Source: Haliclystus octoradiatus
Taxonomy: Eukaryota; Cnidaria; Staurozoa; Stauromedusae; Haliclystidae
DNA: 64,000 nucleotides
Assembly (NCBI GenBank): GCA_916610825.1
Contig: OU744450.1
Location: 22,567,338 to 22,631,337, forward strand
Direction of reading: 5' to 3'
A program made the position numbers and the translations under genes. Below are positions 63,717-64,000 of this stretch, piece after piece. Below the pieces are notes generated by a model. It was not told the DNA's origin and searched no databases. It saw only the letters and a program-made list of their open reading frames with translations. Positions within the stretch are counted from its first letter, which is position 1. Each line of letters starts with the position of its first letter.

Positions 63717-64000
63717 GTGAGTTAATAAAATTACAGACAATAGACACATTTTCTCTGTAATGATTTCTGAGTTAAATTTTGTGGCGTGGAAAGTATTTTT
63801 CTTTTCCGATATTGCGGTTGGGTATTTCATCATTATGCAGCTCTCCTATACCTGCTGTAATCGCCATCCATGCATGCATTTTATTAAACCCTTTATGAAC
63901 ATTTACTATCAGTTTGAAAGCAATTCGTGAGCAATCCACCATGACTATTCATTAACTTTAGATAGCTCATTTTAGCAATCCAATGAAGTCGAAGAAATTT

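Noticed and set aside
62071..62373. 100-codon minus-strand frame
   Set aside because: Antisense shadow of ADAM exon 36.
63323..63514. Possible extra exon between exons 36 and 37
   Set aside because: Exon 36 and exon 37 already join in phase and complete the domain; the patch looks like a transposon scrap with GGGTTAGGG sequence.

Overview
This is a 64 kb piece of an AT-rich, intron-rich, transposon-rich animal nuclear genome. Every gene is split by GT-AG introns, the protein modules are metazoan (ADAM metalloprotease, disintegrin, F5/8C, TSP1, fibrinogen-related), and the gaps hold SINEs, LINEs, MITEs and foldback elements. Two features point to an invertebrate: an acyltransferase of the MetX family, which vertebrates lack, and the type of fibrinogen-related domain. 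A tunicate or a cnidarian is plausible. The sequence alone does not settle the phylum.

Layout. (1) 209-8410, minus strand: the 5' six exons of a MetX-family O-acyltransferase. It has an N-terminal mitochondrial-type presequence and the GSSLGG nucleophile elbow, and it runs off the left edge. (2) 8411-16586: an intergenic stretch of about 8 kb in which I see only TIR elements, a long hairpin and simple repeats. (3) 16602-63716, plus strand: one very large gene in 37 recognisable coding exons (1455 codons in the window, 3' end missing). It encodes a secreted ADAM-type metalloprotease: signal peptide, prodomain, furin site RARR, a complete zinc motif HEMGHNFNFPHD, disintegrin domain, ADAM cysteine-rich domain, EGF-like segment, one thrombospondin type 1 repeat and at least two fibrinogen-related domains. 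Reading phase is conserved across all 36 introns, which is the main reason to trust the model.

The most unusual point is a five-exon cassette (exons 20-24, 43283-48409) inserted inside the ADAM cysteine-rich domain. It carries a discoidin/F5-8C domain in permuted order: the C-terminal half comes first, then a cysteine-rich lectin-like segment, then the N-terminal half. Both borders are phase 0, so skipping the cassette would restore an ordinary ADAM cysteine-rich domain.

The introns are a museum of mobile elements. There is an almost complete APE-RT LINE reading frame 35 bp upstream of the exon 18 acceptor. A second LINE sits inside a hAT-type MITE. A 4.1 kb foldback element has perfect 9-bp target duplications. 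About 28 copies are present of a short inverted-repeat element built from the self-complementary 10-mer GTTCATGAAC. Two tRNA-derived SINE families occur. Several inverted-repeat pairs carry hammerhead-ribozyme cores, as reported for Penelope-like elements. Three MITEs have landed exactly at 5' splice sites, where their target duplications preserve or copy the donor.
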